A stretch of 64,000 nucleotides of DNA, taken from assembly GCA_035906055.1 (NCBI GenBank), contig JAMIFV010000021.1:19263-83262 (forward strand), in the 5' to 3' direction. Position numbers and translations under genes: made by a program. This DNA is from JAMIFV01 sp035906055 (lineage in GTDB: Bacteria; Pseudomonadota; Alphaproteobacteria; Rickettsiales; JABCZZ01). Each line of letters starts with the position of its first letter. Position 1 is the stretch's first letter. Below are positions 18,546 through 26,960 of the stretch, piece by piece. The notes below the pieces were generated by a model. The model searched no databases, was not told where the DNA came from, and was given only the letters and a program-made list of their open reading frames with translations.

Positions 18546-19037
18546 ATGTTCATACGTCACCTCAGTGAAGCGGACCGCGGCATCTATAATCCCTTTATCC
18601 TGCGCGGCGTGCATGAGCATGCGGACTGTTTCCGCATCAGCGAGCAGGACGTGCTGGAATCACCCGATCCCCTATTGTCTCTTTATGTGGATGACTTTAC
18701 GCTTGGCGCGTTTGAAGAAGAAGGCCTGTTGCTGGGAGTGGTGAGCTTCGCACGGGAAACGCGGCAGAAATTCCTGCATAAGGGGCTTTTGTACCGCATG
18801 TATGTGGCGGCGGAAACGACGTCGCGAGGCATCGGGCGCGAACTCATCCGCCAGACCGTGGCGCTTGCACGCCAGCAACCGGGGCTGGAACAGATATTGC
18901 TTACGGTACTCAGCCATAACATGAAAGCGATACAGTTATATGCATCGGAAGGCTTCGTCGTCTTTTCCAAAGAACCCCACGCACTCAAGTCCGATAAAAC
19001 CTATTTCGACGAAGAGCAGATGGTGCTATACCTTTAA
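18546..19037 (+). CDS. GNAT-family N-acetyltransferase
   Basis: Acetyl-CoA-dependent transferase of 163 residues. The acetyl-CoA-binding core YRMYVAAETTSRGIGRELIRQ is the motif A pattern (V..Y..RGIG..L), and LTVLSHNMKAIQLYASEGFVV is motif B. The substrate is not predictable from sequence. It begins six bases after the arnA-type gene and is almost certainly translated with it. Because formyltransferase and deformylase are missing from the cluster, an amino-sugar substrate is conceivable, but a protein substrate (RimI-like) is equally possible. Confidence 0.85.
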   Translation: MFIRHLSEADRGIYNPFILRGVHEHADCFRISEQDVLESPDPLLSLYVDDFTLGAFEEEGLLLGVVSFARETRQKFLHKGLLYRMYVAAETTSRGIGRELIRQTVALARQQPGLEQILLTVLSHNMKAIQLYASEGFVVFSKEPHALKSDKTYFDEEQMVLYL

Positions 19038-19228
19038 CAGGTAGGGGCCACCCCCCTATTGTGCAAAAATGACACAGGCAAATTTTTCCCAGCTGTCATC
19101 AATAAGCATTTTTTCATGCCGGATAACACGGCAAAAATTTGTCAAGGAATAGGTAAGGCATAAGCAAAAAAATCGTATTGCTTTAACTACGCAGTGCAAT
19201 CAGTTGAATAAAAATTATATTTACAATG

Positions 19229-19281
19229 TTATCCCCAATTTATCCACTGCTATTACCCCAGTTATCCACTATATATAGTAG
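19229..19281 (+). promoter_or_regulatory. DnaA boxes and NrdR-like box upstream of nrdA
   Basis: TTATCCCC (19229-19236), TTATCCACT (19240-19248) and TTATCCACT (19262-19270) are DnaA-type boxes whose starts are 11 and 22 bases apart, in helical phase. The last overlaps CCACTATATATAGTAG (19266-19281), with the perfect palindrome ACTATATATAGT that resembles the NrdR box. E. coli nrdAB is controlled by both DnaA and NrdR, so the layout fits the gene. Confidence 0.7.
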
Positions 19282-19306
19282 TTGATAACAATTTCTGGAC
19301 TAGATG

Positions 19307-19335
19307 TTGACAGCAACAGAGGCAACTCTTAAGAA
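19307..19335 (+). promoter_or_regulatory. Candidate sigma-70 promoter of nrdA
   Basis: A perfect -35 TTGACA (19307-19312), a 17-base spacer and -10 TAAGAA (19330-19335), placed just downstream of the DnaA/NrdR sites and about 84 bases before the nrdA start. Confidence 0.6.
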
Positions 19336-19418
19336 TGATTTTGAGCTTCAGAAAAGAAGCGAGCCAGGTACAGAACATAACAAAACACCAAAAGAGTACG
19401 CGCTCAGGGAGAGAGACC

Positions 19419-21233
19419 ATGCAAGCCATCCAGATAGACCGTTCCCGTGACAACCGCCTGACCACATTCGGCAAGGCTACCCTGCAGGACCGTTACCTGC
19501 TTGAAGGTGAAAGCTTTCAGGATATGTTCGCGCGCGCAGCCAAGCATTATGCCGACAACGCGGAACATGCGCAGCGCCTGTATGACTATGTCAGCCAGCT
19601 CTGGTTCATGCCCGCCACCCCCATCCTCTCCAATGGCGGCAGCAATCGCGGCCTTCCCATCTCGTGCTTCCTCAACGAAACGCAGGACAATCTCGAAGGC
19701 ATCGTGACGCTGTGGAACGAAAACGTATGGCTCGCGGCTCGCGGCGGCGGCATCGGCAGCTACTGGGGCAATTTGCGCTCCATCGGTGAAAAAGTGCGCG
19801 GCAACGGCAAGACCTCCGGCGTAGTGCCCTTCATGCGCGTGCAGGACTCCCTCACCCTTGCCATCTCGCAAGGCTCGCTCCGCCGTGGCAGCTCCGCCGT
19901 CTATATGCCGATCGACCACCCGGAGATCGAGGAATTCATCGATATCCGCCGCCCCACCGGCGGCGACCCCAACCGCAAGGCGCTCAACATCCATCACGGC
20001 GTTGCCGTATCCGACGCGTTCATGCAGGCGGTTGAAAACGGTGACGACTGGAACCTCGTAAGCCCCAAGAGCAAGAACGTCATCCACACCGTGAAGGCGC
20101 GCGACCTCTGGATCAAGCTGCTCACCGCCCGCGTGGAAACCGGCGAGCCGTACATCCTGTTCATCGACAGCGTGAACCGCGCCATTCCGGAACATCACCG
20201 CCAGCTCGGCCTGCTGGTGAAAACCTCCAACCTGTGCAGCGAGATCACGCTGCCCACCGGCGAAGACCACCTGGGCAAGGAACGCACCGCCGTATGCTGC
20301 CTGTCCTCCATCAACCTTGAAACCTACGACGAATGGGTGAACCACCCCACTTTTGTTGAAGACGTCATGCGCTTCCTCGACAACGTGCTGCAGGACTTCA
20401 TCGACTCCTCTCCCGACAGCATGAGCCGCGCAAAATACTCCGCCATGCGCGAGCGCAGCGTGGGCCTTGGCGTGATGGGCTTCCATTCTTTCCTGCAGAG
20501 CAAGATGATCCCGTTTGAATCCGTCATGGCCAAGGTATGGAACAAGCGCATGTTCGCCCATATCCGCACCCAGGCGGACGCGGCTTCCAAGAAGCTGGCC
20601 GAAGAGCGCGGCGCCTGCCCGGATGCGGCGGAATGCGGCATGATGGAACGCTTCAGCAACAAGATGGCGATCGCGCCCACCGCGTCCATTTCGGTGATCG
20701 CGGGCAATTCCTCGCCCGGCATTGAGCCCTACGCCGCCAACAGCTTCACGCAGAAGACGCTTTCGGGCTCCTTCAACGTGCGCAACAAACACCTCACGCG
20801 TATCCTGGAGTCTTACGGCTATAACAACGAAGACGTATGGAGTTCCATCTCCTCGCATGAAGGCTCCGTGCAGCACCTGCCCTTCCTCACGGAGGACGAA
20901 AAGCTCGTGTTCAAGACCGCGCCGGAGATCGACCAGCGCTGGATCGTGGAACATGCCGCCGACCGCACGCCCTATATATGCCAGGCACAGTCCGTCAACC
21001 TGTTCCTGCCTGCCAACATCCACAAGCGCGACCTGCACATGCTGCATATGGACGCGTGGAAAAAAGGCATGAAGAGCCTGTATTACTGCCGCTCCACGTC
21101 CATGCAGCGCGCGGAAAAGGTTTCCCACAAGGTAGACGGCACCGGCCTGCAGCTGGAAATGTCGCTGGTGAAGAAGACCGCCCCCGTCATGTACCAGCCC
21201 GGCAAATACGAAGAATGCCTGGCGTGCCAGTAA
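19419..21233 (+). CDS. nrdA: Ribonucleoside-diphosphate reductase, alpha (large) subunit
   Basis: Class I ribonucleotide reductase catalytic subunit making deoxynucleotides. I start it at the ATG 19419, which has SD AGGGAGAG; an upstream in-frame ATG (19335) lies on the promoter. The 604 residues show PATPILSNGGSNRGLPISCF, ARGGGIGSYWGNLRSIGE, the active-site cysteine region CCLSSINLE, SVGLGVMGFHSFLQ, the substrate loop IAPTASISVIAGNSSPGIEP, and a C-terminal CLAC redox pair. There is no N-terminal ATP-cone, so dATP inhibition through that domain is not expected. nrdB is not adjacent: two other genes intervene. Confidence 0.95.
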   Translation: MQAIQIDRSRDNRLTTFGKATLQDRYLLEGESFQDMFARAAKHYADNAEHAQRLYDYVSQLWFMPATPILSNGGSNRGLPISCFLNETQDNLEGIVTLWNENVWLAARGGGIGSYWGNLRSIGEKVRGNGKTSGVVPFMRVQDSLTLAISQGSLRRGSSAVYMPIDHPEIEEFIDIRRPTGGDPNRKALNIHHGVAVSDAFMQAVENGDDWNLVSPKSKNVIHTVKARDLWIKLLTARVETGEPYILFIDSVNRAIPEHHRQLGLLVKTSNLCSEITLPTGEDHLGKERTAVCCLSSINLETYDEWVNHPTFVEDVMRFLDNVLQDFIDSSPDSMSRAKYSAMRERSVGLGVMGFHSFLQSKMIPFESVMAKVWNKRMFAHIRTQADAASKKLAEERGACPDAAECGMMERFSNKMAIAPTASISVIAGNSSPGIEPYAANSFTQKTLSGSFNVRNKHLTRILESYGYNNEDVWSSISSHEGSVQHLPFLTEDEKLVFKTAPEIDQRWIVEHAADRTPYICQAQSVNLFLPANIHKRDLHMLHMDAWKKGMKSLYYCRSTSMQRAEKVSHKVDGTGLQLEMSLVKKTAPVMYQPGKYEECLACQ

Positions 21234-21236
21234 AAA

Positions 21237-21288
21237 GAGAACTCGATGACTCGAGGACTGGAGGGCTTTATCGAGTCCTCGGGTTCTC
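21237..21288 (+). promoter_or_regulatory. Hairpin after nrdA
   Basis: Outer stem GAGAAC (21237-21242) / GTTCTC (21283-21288) and inner stem CGAGGACT (21252-21259) / AGTCCTCG (21274-21281). It starts four bases after the nrdA stop and has no U-run. It may protect the nrdA message or lower downstream expression. Confidence 0.6.
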
Positions 21289-21315
21289 AAGCGCTCTTTC
21301 ATCAAGGAGAAACCT

Positions 21316-21699
21316 ATGGCCGTAGCAGCATCATTTATCGACGCCCAGATATTCCAGCGCTGGGGACATGAAGTCCGCGGCTGGTTCAACAGCCCGCATG
21401 AACTGGAAGAACGCCCCGGCGTGTTCGTCGTCGCCACGCAGGGGTTCCAGATTCCGTTCGTACTGGATGTCGGCGAATCGGAAAACCTGCGCCTCACCGT
21501 GCTGGGCCACGACCGGCGCGTATTCTGGCGCCGCAACGCGCTGGGCAGCCTGTTTTATGCGGCGCTGTACATTGAAAACGGCGACTCCCCGTTCCTCAGC
21601 GGCTTCCACCGCCAGAATATCGAGCAGCGCATACGCAGCATGGAGCAACCCGTATTCGGCGAACACGAAGTGTTTGCGCGCCCCGAACATCAGCAGTAA
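21316..21699 (+). CDS. Small protein, possibly GIY-YIG-like
   Basis: A 127-residue soluble protein with SD AAGGAG. The stretch ERPGVFVVATQ, then VLDVGESENLRLTVLGHDRRVFW, and later RQNIEQRIRSMEQPVFGEHE resembles the layout of GIY-YIG nuclease-like domains (GIY = GVF, YIG = DVG, then an NLR...H and a late Glu). The canonical residues are only partly kept, so catalytic activity is doubtful. Its GC content matches nrdA. It lies between nrdA and dinD; no known role in nucleotide reduction. Confidence 0.6.
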   Translation: MAVAASFIDAQIFQRWGHEVRGWFNSPHELEERPGVFVVATQGFQIPFVLDVGESENLRLTVLGHDRRVFWRRNALGSLFYAALYIENGDSPFLSGFHRQNIEQRIRSMEQPVFGEHEVFARPEHQQ

Positions 21700-21738
21700 G
21701 ATCTCAGTATAACGAATCATATACTCTAAAACAATCTC

Positions 21739-22626
21739 ATGATTAATACTCCAACATCCGTATCTGGCGCTTCTTCTTTTGAAGATTTGAAACATCTTAA
21801 TGATCATGGGGCTGAATATTGGAGTGCACGCGACTTACAATTACTCTTGGGATATAGTCAGTGGAGACGATTCGAAGATGCTATTGGCCGTGCACAAATG
21901 TCGTGCGAACAATCTGGAAATAAACCCAAAAACCATTTTGCCGGTGCCGGCAAAATGGTTGTTATAGGCTCCGGAAGCGCCCGTAATGTGCCAGATTTTC
22001 ATTTATCGCGTTTTGCCTGTTATCTTATTGCTCAGAATGGTGATGCCAGAAAACCTGAAATTGCGTATGCACAACACTATTTTGCAGTTCAAACCAGAAA
22101 GCAGGAATTAGACGAACAATTAGCCGCAGATAAAGAAAGAGTAGAATTACGTAAACAAACTGCTGAAGAGTTCAAAGCTTTATCTGGAGCAGCGCGTGAA
22201 GCAGGTGTTGAAAACAGAATGTTTGGCGTTTTCCATGATGCTGGATATAAAGGGCTTTATGACGGATTAGGGAATGAGGCTATTAAAACCCGCAAAGCTA
22301 TTCCTGAAAAGGAAAATTTAATGGACCGTATGAATGCTACTGAGTTGGCCGCCAATCAATTTCGCATGACTCAAACGCGAGACAAACTTGCTCGGGAAGG
22401 CATACGTCAACAAGGGAAAGCCATCGCAATGCACGAACACGTGGGGCGCGAGGTACGTGATGCAATAAAGCGCATTGGAGGCGACTTACCAGAGAATATT
22501 CCGCCCGCTGAGCATATAAAGAATGTTGAGAAACGAATTAAAGAAGCTGTACCTAAGCTTGAATTGAATGATCAGCATGCCGCTGGATTACTTGGTAATA
22601 CTGCCGAAATAACTCACAATAATTAA
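21739..22626 (+). CDS. dinD: DNA-damage-inducible protein D homologue
   Basis: DinD is an SOS-induced protein that in E. coli inhibits RecA filament activity. The 295 residues show the family pattern: WSARDLQLLLGYSQWRRFEDAI, DFHLSRFACYLIAQNGDARK, IAYAQHYFAVQTRKQE, then GVFHDAGYKGLYDG and MNATELAANQFRMTQTRDKL. The length fits (E. coli 274). The DNA is clearly AT-richer than nrdA and nrdB, with different codon use, which points to horizontal acquisition into the nrd operon. I saw no clear LexA box upstream, and no strong SD. Confidence 0.88.
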   Translation: MINTPTSVSGASSFEDLKHLNDHGAEYWSARDLQLLLGYSQWRRFEDAIGRAQMSCEQSGNKPKNHFAGAGKMVVIGSGSARNVPDFHLSRFACYLIAQNGDARKPEIAYAQHYFAVQTRKQELDEQLAADKERVELRKQTAEEFKALSGAAREAGVENRMFGVFHDAGYKGLYDGLGNEAIKTRKAIPEKENLMDRMNATELAANQFRMTQTRDKLAREGIRQQGKAIAMHEHVGREVRDAIKRIGGDLPENIPPAEHIKNVEKRIKEAVPKLELNDQHAAGLLGNTAEITHNN

Positions 22627-22645
22627 CAAACCATCAGGAGAGTTC

Positions 22646-23605
22646 ATGTCCCTTCTTGAATCCAACCCGATCTACAAGCCCTTCCACTATCCCTGGGCCT
22701 ACGAAGCATGGCTCATGCAGCAGCGTATCCACTGGCTGCCCGAGGAAGTGCCGCTGGCCGACGACGTGAAAGACTGGAAAACGACGCTTAAGCCCGAGGA
22801 AAAACACCTGCTCACGCAGATATTCCGCTTTTTCACGCAGTCGGACATCGAGGTGAACAACTGCTACATGCAGCATTACGCGCGCGTGTTCAAACCCACC
22901 GAAGTGCTCATGATGCTGGCGGCGTTCTCCAACATGGAGACTATCCATATCTCCGCCTATTCACACCTCATCGACACGCTGGGCATGCCCGATACCGAAT
23001 ACCAGGCCTTCCTCAAATACAAGGAGATGAAGGACAAATACGACTACATGCACCAGTTCAGCACCGACACGAAAGACGGCATCGCGCGCACGCTCGCGGC
23101 ATTCGGCGCTTTCACGGAAGGGCTGCAGTTGTTCGCATCGTTCGCGATGCTGCTCAACTTCCAGCGCTTCGGCAAGATGCGCGGCATGGGCCAGATCATC
23201 GCGTGGAGCGCGCGTGACGAAACGCTGCACACCGAATCCATCATCCGCCTGTATAAAACCTTCCTCGCGGAAAACCCCGAAGTGGACCATGAATTCCTCA
23301 AGCGCGATCTTTACAAGATATGCGACACGATCGTGGGGCTTGAAGATAATTTCATCCAGCTTTCCTTCGGCGTGGGCGGCATCGAAGGCCTCACGGCGGA
23401 AGAAGTGAAGATGTACATTCGCTACATCGCCGACCGCCGCCTCGTTCAGCTTGGGCTGGAACCGATGTACCGCATCAGCAAGAACCCGCTGCCGTGGATG
23501 GACGAAATCCTCAACGGCGTGGAACATACCAACTTCTTCGAGAACCGCGTGACGGAATACACCAAGGCCGCCACCACGGGTTCATGGGAAGATGCGTTTG
23601 CGTAG
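22646..23605 (+). CDS. nrdB: Ribonucleoside-diphosphate reductase, beta (small) subunit
   Basis: Di-metal, tyrosyl-radical subunit of class I reductase. The 319 residues contain ligands consistent with D67 (TQSDIEV), E98 and H101 (METIHISAYSH), E158 (FTEGLQ), E192 and H195 (ARDETLH). The radical tyrosine is kept at Y105, four residues after H101 as in E. coli Y122, so this is a tyrosine-radical enzyme rather than the Phe (class Ic) type. SD AGGAGA precedes the ATG. It ends ...TTGSWEDAFA. Confidence 0.95.
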   Translation: MSLLESNPIYKPFHYPWAYEAWLMQQRIHWLPEEVPLADDVKDWKTTLKPEEKHLLTQIFRFFTQSDIEVNNCYMQHYARVFKPTEVLMMLAAFSNMETIHISAYSHLIDTLGMPDTEYQAFLKYKEMKDKYDYMHQFSTDTKDGIARTLAAFGAFTEGLQLFASFAMLLNFQRFGKMRGMGQIIAWSARDETLHTESIIRLYKTFLAENPEVDHEFLKRDLYKICDTIVGLEDNFIQLSFGVGGIEGLTAEEVKMYIRYIADRRLVQLGLEPMYRISKNPLPWMDEILNGVEHTNFFENRVTEYTKAATTGSWEDAFA

Positions 23606-23615
23606 GGATTTGTTT

Positions 23616-23699
23616 ACGGGGGCACGCTGCCCCCGTTTACGCTCCGCATAAACTCCCCCTGCGGGGTCGTCGTGAAGAACTTCCTCCATGACTACGGCA
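23616..23699 (+). repeat. Dispersed palindromic repeat, family R1, copy c
   Basis: Reads GGGGGCACGCTGCCCCCGT, then ACGCTCCGCATAAACTCCCC, CTGCGGGGTCGTCGTGAAGA and ACTTCCTCCATGACTACGGC: hairpin, GGGGTCGTCG and TTCCTCC in the family order. It lies between the convergent nrdB and DUF1003 genes. Confidence 0.75.
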
Positions 23700-23712
23700 A
23701 GCATAGTAGATG

Positions 23713-24189
23713 CTATTTTTTCAGCACTTCGTCGGGCTTCAGCCCCTGCTTTTCCAGCAGCGCCGCGAGCATGGCATTCTGGTATTCCAGATGCTGCAGC
23801 ACCAGTTCAATCTCCTGCTCGGCCTTGATGTTCACATCAAGGTCGTTCTGCGAACGGATATCGGCCTTACGCGCCTGAATATTCTGCCCCACCATGATGA
23901 GCGGCATGAGCATGATCTGGATGAGGTTTGAAATAAACAGCCAGAATACGAAGCCCATCGGCGGGTCGAACTGGTATTGCGCGGGCGCAGCCAGGTTCCA
24001 GCCGAGCCACAGCAGCGTCCAGCCGAAAATGATGAGGAAGAAGCCGATCGTGCCCACTTTTTCCGTGATGGCACACGCAACCCTGTCCAGCCGTGTCATC
24101 TTTTCCGCCGCGATATGGCTGGCATTGCGCAAGCCCCGCTGGCGCTTCCTGAATTCCGCGAAGGAGGTGGGTTTTTTATGTTCCGTCAT
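23713..24189 (-). CDS. DUF1003 membrane protein
   Basis: A 158-residue inner-membrane protein. DUF1003 features are visible: a basic N-terminus, ITEKVGTIGFFLIIFGWTLLWLGWN (first membrane helix), FDPPMGFVFWLFISNLIQIM (second helix), MVGQNIQARKADIRSQNDLDVNIKAE (the conserved Q-N-x2-A...D...D..VN..AE block), and a C-terminal coiled-coil-like tail. The family function is unknown. Confidence 0.88.
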   Translation of the reverse strand: MTEHKKPTSFAEFRKRQRGLRNASHIAAEKMTRLDRVACAITEKVGTIGFFLIIFGWTLLWLGWNLAAPAQYQFDPPMGFVFWLFISNLIQIMLMPLIMVGQNIQARKADIRSQNDLDVNIKAEQEIELVLQHLEYQNAMLAALLEKQGLKPDEVLKK

Positions 24190-24220
24190 GCAGAGTTCTT
24201 TGGCAACAGTAGATGAATGC

Positions 24221-24285
24221 GTACTCGGTTAATCGTACTCGGTACTCGGAGCAATACCGAGTACGCAAAACCGTGTACCGAGTAC
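24221..24285. repeat. GTACTCGGTAC palindromic repeat
   Basis: Repeated GTACTCGGT units facing ACCGAGTAC units: a 10-bp stem GTACTCGGTA / TACCGAGTAC plus a further GTACCGAGTAC arm. It lies between the permease stop and the DUF1003 start on the minus strand and may end the permease transcript. Confidence 0.7.
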
Positions 24286-24291
24286 AAACTC

Positions 24292-26256
24292 TTACATCCT
24301 CATAGGAAGAATGATCATGTTATGCCCCTGATTATGGAGCCTGCGCTGGATGATGTAGGAGTTCTGGTTGTAGAGATACTGGGTGAAGAAGCTCTCATTC
24401 TGGAAGATGAGCTTGCTGGAGAAGAAAACGGCCTTGGGGAAGTCGCGCAGCACTTTCTCGATCAGCTCGCCTACCCTGTCCACCACGTCGGTGCCGAAGG
24501 ATACGTAGGATGTGGCCGCCATGCCGTGCGAATGGCAGTAATTCACGTAATGGTTCAGCGTGCGCTTCACGTCGCGGCGCAGGGACTGGCGGTCCTCGCG
24601 CTCCATAAAGTTGCCGGAATCCACCTCGCCCACGCTGATGAACACGAAGTTCTTATACACGCCCGGGAACAGGCGCAGCACCCACAGTAGCGCATGCATG
24701 CCGCTGCCCAGCGAGCTGTTGACGATAAACACCGCCGTCTGCTGCGAGGGATCGAGCGAGGGAGGCGTTGCATTGGTCTTTTTCATGGCATCGGCGAATA
24801 ACTCGTCTGCCAGCGCCAGTTTCTGGCGCACCTTGCCGTAGGAGCGGTGGATCGCCCAGCCGGTGAACACCAGCGCGCCGGTGATGAGCAGCGTCATCCA
24901 GCCGCCGTCATGAAATTTCTCAACCGTGGTGATGACAAGGATGCTTGCACAGACGATGAAGCCAATCGTGGCGATGGCCAGCTTGGACATCCATTGCCTG
25001 TTCTGCCTGCGGTAGCGCATCCAGTAGCGCATGAGGCCGAGCAGGGAAAGGGAGAAGGTAAGAAACACGTTGATACTGTAAAGCACCACCAGCATTCCCA
25101 CATCGCCTGCGGTCACCAGCAGCGCGAGGAACGCCGCCGCGCCCATAAGGGTAATGCCGTTCTTGGTAACCAGACGGCTGGACAGCGACGAAAAGAAATG
25201 CGGCATCCACTGGTCGGACGCCATGTTGGCAAGCACTGCGGGCCCGGCAAGGAACCCGGTATTGGCTGCCACCAGCAGCAGCCCGGCTTCAAACGCCATC
25301 ACGATACCCAGCGTGTAGGGCGTGATAGTGATGCCGCCGATGGTCCAGCCTTCCATGATATTGCCGAACACCACGGCGTTAAGCGTCTTGCCTTCTTCCG
25401 GCACAGCGCCCCACAACAGGTACAGCAGGATGATGCCCCCCGCCGTGAATGCCAGCGAGAAAGCGATCATCACCATGGTCATCTTGCCGGTTTTCACGCG
25501 CGGCTCGGCCAGCGTGTTGACGTTGTTGGATACGGACTCCAGCCCCGTATAGGTGCCGCCCCCCAGCGAGAACGCCTTGAGGAAGAACGACGCCACCATC
25601 AGCGCGCCCATTTCCTTGCTCATGAGGCTGGTTTCGGCAAATGCCTTGGGCATGATGGCGGGCAGGCCCTCCGCATGGGCGCCAATGCCGTAAAGGATGA
25701 GCGCCACATGCGTGATAACGAAACCCAGGAAGATGGGCATAAGTATCTTGATGGATTCTTTCATGCCGCGCAGGTTGAGCAGCACCAGCACGAAAATCAT
25801 TACGCATTTGACCGGCAGGCTGTAGCTGAGCCACTCCACCGGCATCATGCTGAACATGGCGTCCACACCGCCCGCCACCGAGATGGCAATGGTCAGCACA
25901 TAGTCGATGACGAGCGCGGAGCCGGACACAAGCCCGGCATGCCTGCCCAGCAATGTGCTGGCCACGCGGTAACCGCCGCCGCCGCCCGGAAAAAGCTCCA
26001 GCACCTGGATGTAGGCCACGGAGATGATGAACACCGTAAAGGCGGTCGCTATGGCAAGGTAAATGCCCAGCGACGTATGGCCTTCCAGCGCCATGAACGC
26101 TTCGGCAGGGCCGTAGCAGGAAGAGGACAGACCGTCAGCGCCCAGCCCCACCCACGCAAAGAACGCCACGAGGGCGATGTTGCTGTGCGTTTGTTTGCTG
26201 AACGGATCGCGCGGCTTCCCAAGCAGGAAGTGCTTTATCGTCTTAAAGCTGGGCAT
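24292..26256 (-). CDS. APC-superfamily permease, KimA/YdaO-like potassium transporter
   Basis: About 654 residues with some twelve membrane helices in the first ~480 and a soluble C-terminal domain of ~170 residues. The first helix region, FFAWVGLGADGLSSSCYGPAEAF, is the KimA/YdaO-type signature (G.DALSS..YGPEE). Others are FPGGGGGYRVASTLLG and GGGTYTGLESVSNN. KimA proteins are high-affinity K+/H+ symporters, often controlled by c-di-AMP; substrate and regulation here are inferred from family only. The ATG at 26256 is preferred over an upstream in-frame TTG (26283); neither has a good SD. Confidence 0.75.
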   Translation of the reverse strand: MPSFKTIKHFLLGKPRDPFSKQTHSNIALVAFFAWVGLGADGLSSSCYGPAEAFMALEGHTSLGIYLAIATAFTVFIISVAYIQVLELFPGGGGGYRVASTLLGRHAGLVSGSALVIDYVLTIAISVAGGVDAMFSMMPVEWLSYSLPVKCVMIFVLVLLNLRGMKESIKILMPIFLGFVITHVALILYGIGAHAEGLPAIMPKAFAETSLMSKEMGALMVASFFLKAFSLGGGTYTGLESVSNNVNTLAEPRVKTGKMTMVMIAFSLAFTAGGIILLYLLWGAVPEEGKTLNAVVFGNIMEGWTIGGITITPYTLGIVMAFEAGLLLVAANTGFLAGPAVLANMASDQWMPHFFSSLSSRLVTKNGITLMGAAAFLALLVTAGDVGMLVVLYSINVFLTFSLSLLGLMRYWMRYRRQNRQWMSKLAIATIGFIVCASILVITTVEKFHDGGWMTLLITGALVFTGWAIHRSYGKVRQKLALADELFADAMKKTNATPPSLDPSQQTAVFIVNSSLGSGMHALLWVLRLFPGVYKNFVFISVGEVDSGNFMEREDRQSLRRDVKRTLNHYVNYCHSHGMAATSYVSFGTDVVDRVGELIEKVLRDFPKAVFFSSKLIFQNESFFTQYLYNQNSYIIQRRLHNQGHNMIILPMRM

Positions 26257-26342
26257 GGAAGGTCTATAAAAAGGGAACTGCAAATAAGCGTAAATTCCGG
26301 CGGATTATATTCAGGGCGGAATCAACTGCAATAGCGATTATT

Positions 26343-26954
26343 TTACTGGCCGTTCAATAATTTGTTGACTTCCTCGGGCGAAAGTTCCTGCTCGGGGGGC
26401 AGTTCGGCGGGCGAAGGCGTGTCGATCAGCGAGGCCTGCGCTTCGGTAAGGGTGGTGACCGGTTTGGCGCCGCTGGGGTGCACAGGCGCAGGAGTGGCCG
26501 GTATCAGCTCGTCGAACCCGTCGCCGTGCACTTCCACGCCGGTGGGGCTGGTAACCACCGTTTCGGCCTGCGCTTCAGGCGCAGGCAGCATCTCTGCGCT
26601 GGCATTCTGCATGGCGCGTATCATCATATCGAGGTCTTCGGCGGTCACTACCGGGCTGTGCAGGCGCACCACGCCGCCCTGCCCGATGCCGTCCATCGCG
26701 TCCCCGGCGTCGGGCGCCGCCGCTTCGTTAACAAAACGCGCCTTGGGCAGCACGGATTCCCTCATCACGGCGCGGCGCTCGATGCGGATGGCGTCGCTAA
26801 GGCCGCTCATCTTGAACGCTTCATAGGCCGTGTTGGCTTTCACCTGTTTTATCTCGCCGCTTTTGGAGGTAATGGCATATTCTTCCTGACTGATGGCCAC
26901 CACGTTACGGCGGCGCAACGGCAGGGATTCGAATATTGCCTGTTCTGTTGTCAT
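26343..26954 (-). CDS. Unknown protein paired with a PAS protein
   Basis: A 203-residue soluble protein, not recognised. The N-terminal ~70 residues (LPLRRRNVVAISQEEYAITS...VKANTAYEAFKMSGLSDAIR) look folded. The rest is Pro/Ala/Glu-rich and probably disordered, ending SPEEVNKLLNGQ, a short helix like those used for docking. It starts seven bases after the PAS gene in the same direction, so they likely form an operon and may act together in signalling; that is inference. Confidence 0.75.
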   Translation of the reverse strand: MTTEQAIFESLPLRRRNVVAISQEEYAITSKSGEIKQVKANTAYEAFKMSGLSDAIRIERRAVMRESVLPKARFVNEAAAPDAGDAMDGIGQGGVVRLHSPVVTAEDLDMMIRAMQNASAEMLPAPEAQAETVVTSPTGVEVHGDGFDELIPATPAPVHPSGAKPVTTLTEAQASLIDTPSPAELPPEQELSPEEVNKLLNGQ

Positions 26955-26960
26955 AAAAAA

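Larger units (their letters stand above)
19038..19418 (+). other. Long regulatory region upstream of nrdA
   Basis: About 380 bases with no gene. The first half (19038-19220) is AT-rich with no clear feature. The second half holds DnaA-type boxes, an NrdR-like palindrome and a sigma-70 promoter, described separately, and ends in the SD AGGGAGAG before the nrdA ATG. Confidence 0.7.

Noticed and set aside
19404..21536. 710-codon minus-strand frame across nrdA
   Set aside because: Shadow of nrdA, rich in His/Arg/Ala and crossing the nrdA-downstream hairpin; no family features.
24847..26334. 495-codon plus-strand frame over the permease
   Set aside because: The opposite strand encodes a membrane protein with KimA-like motifs; this frame is His/Gln/Arg-rich noise.
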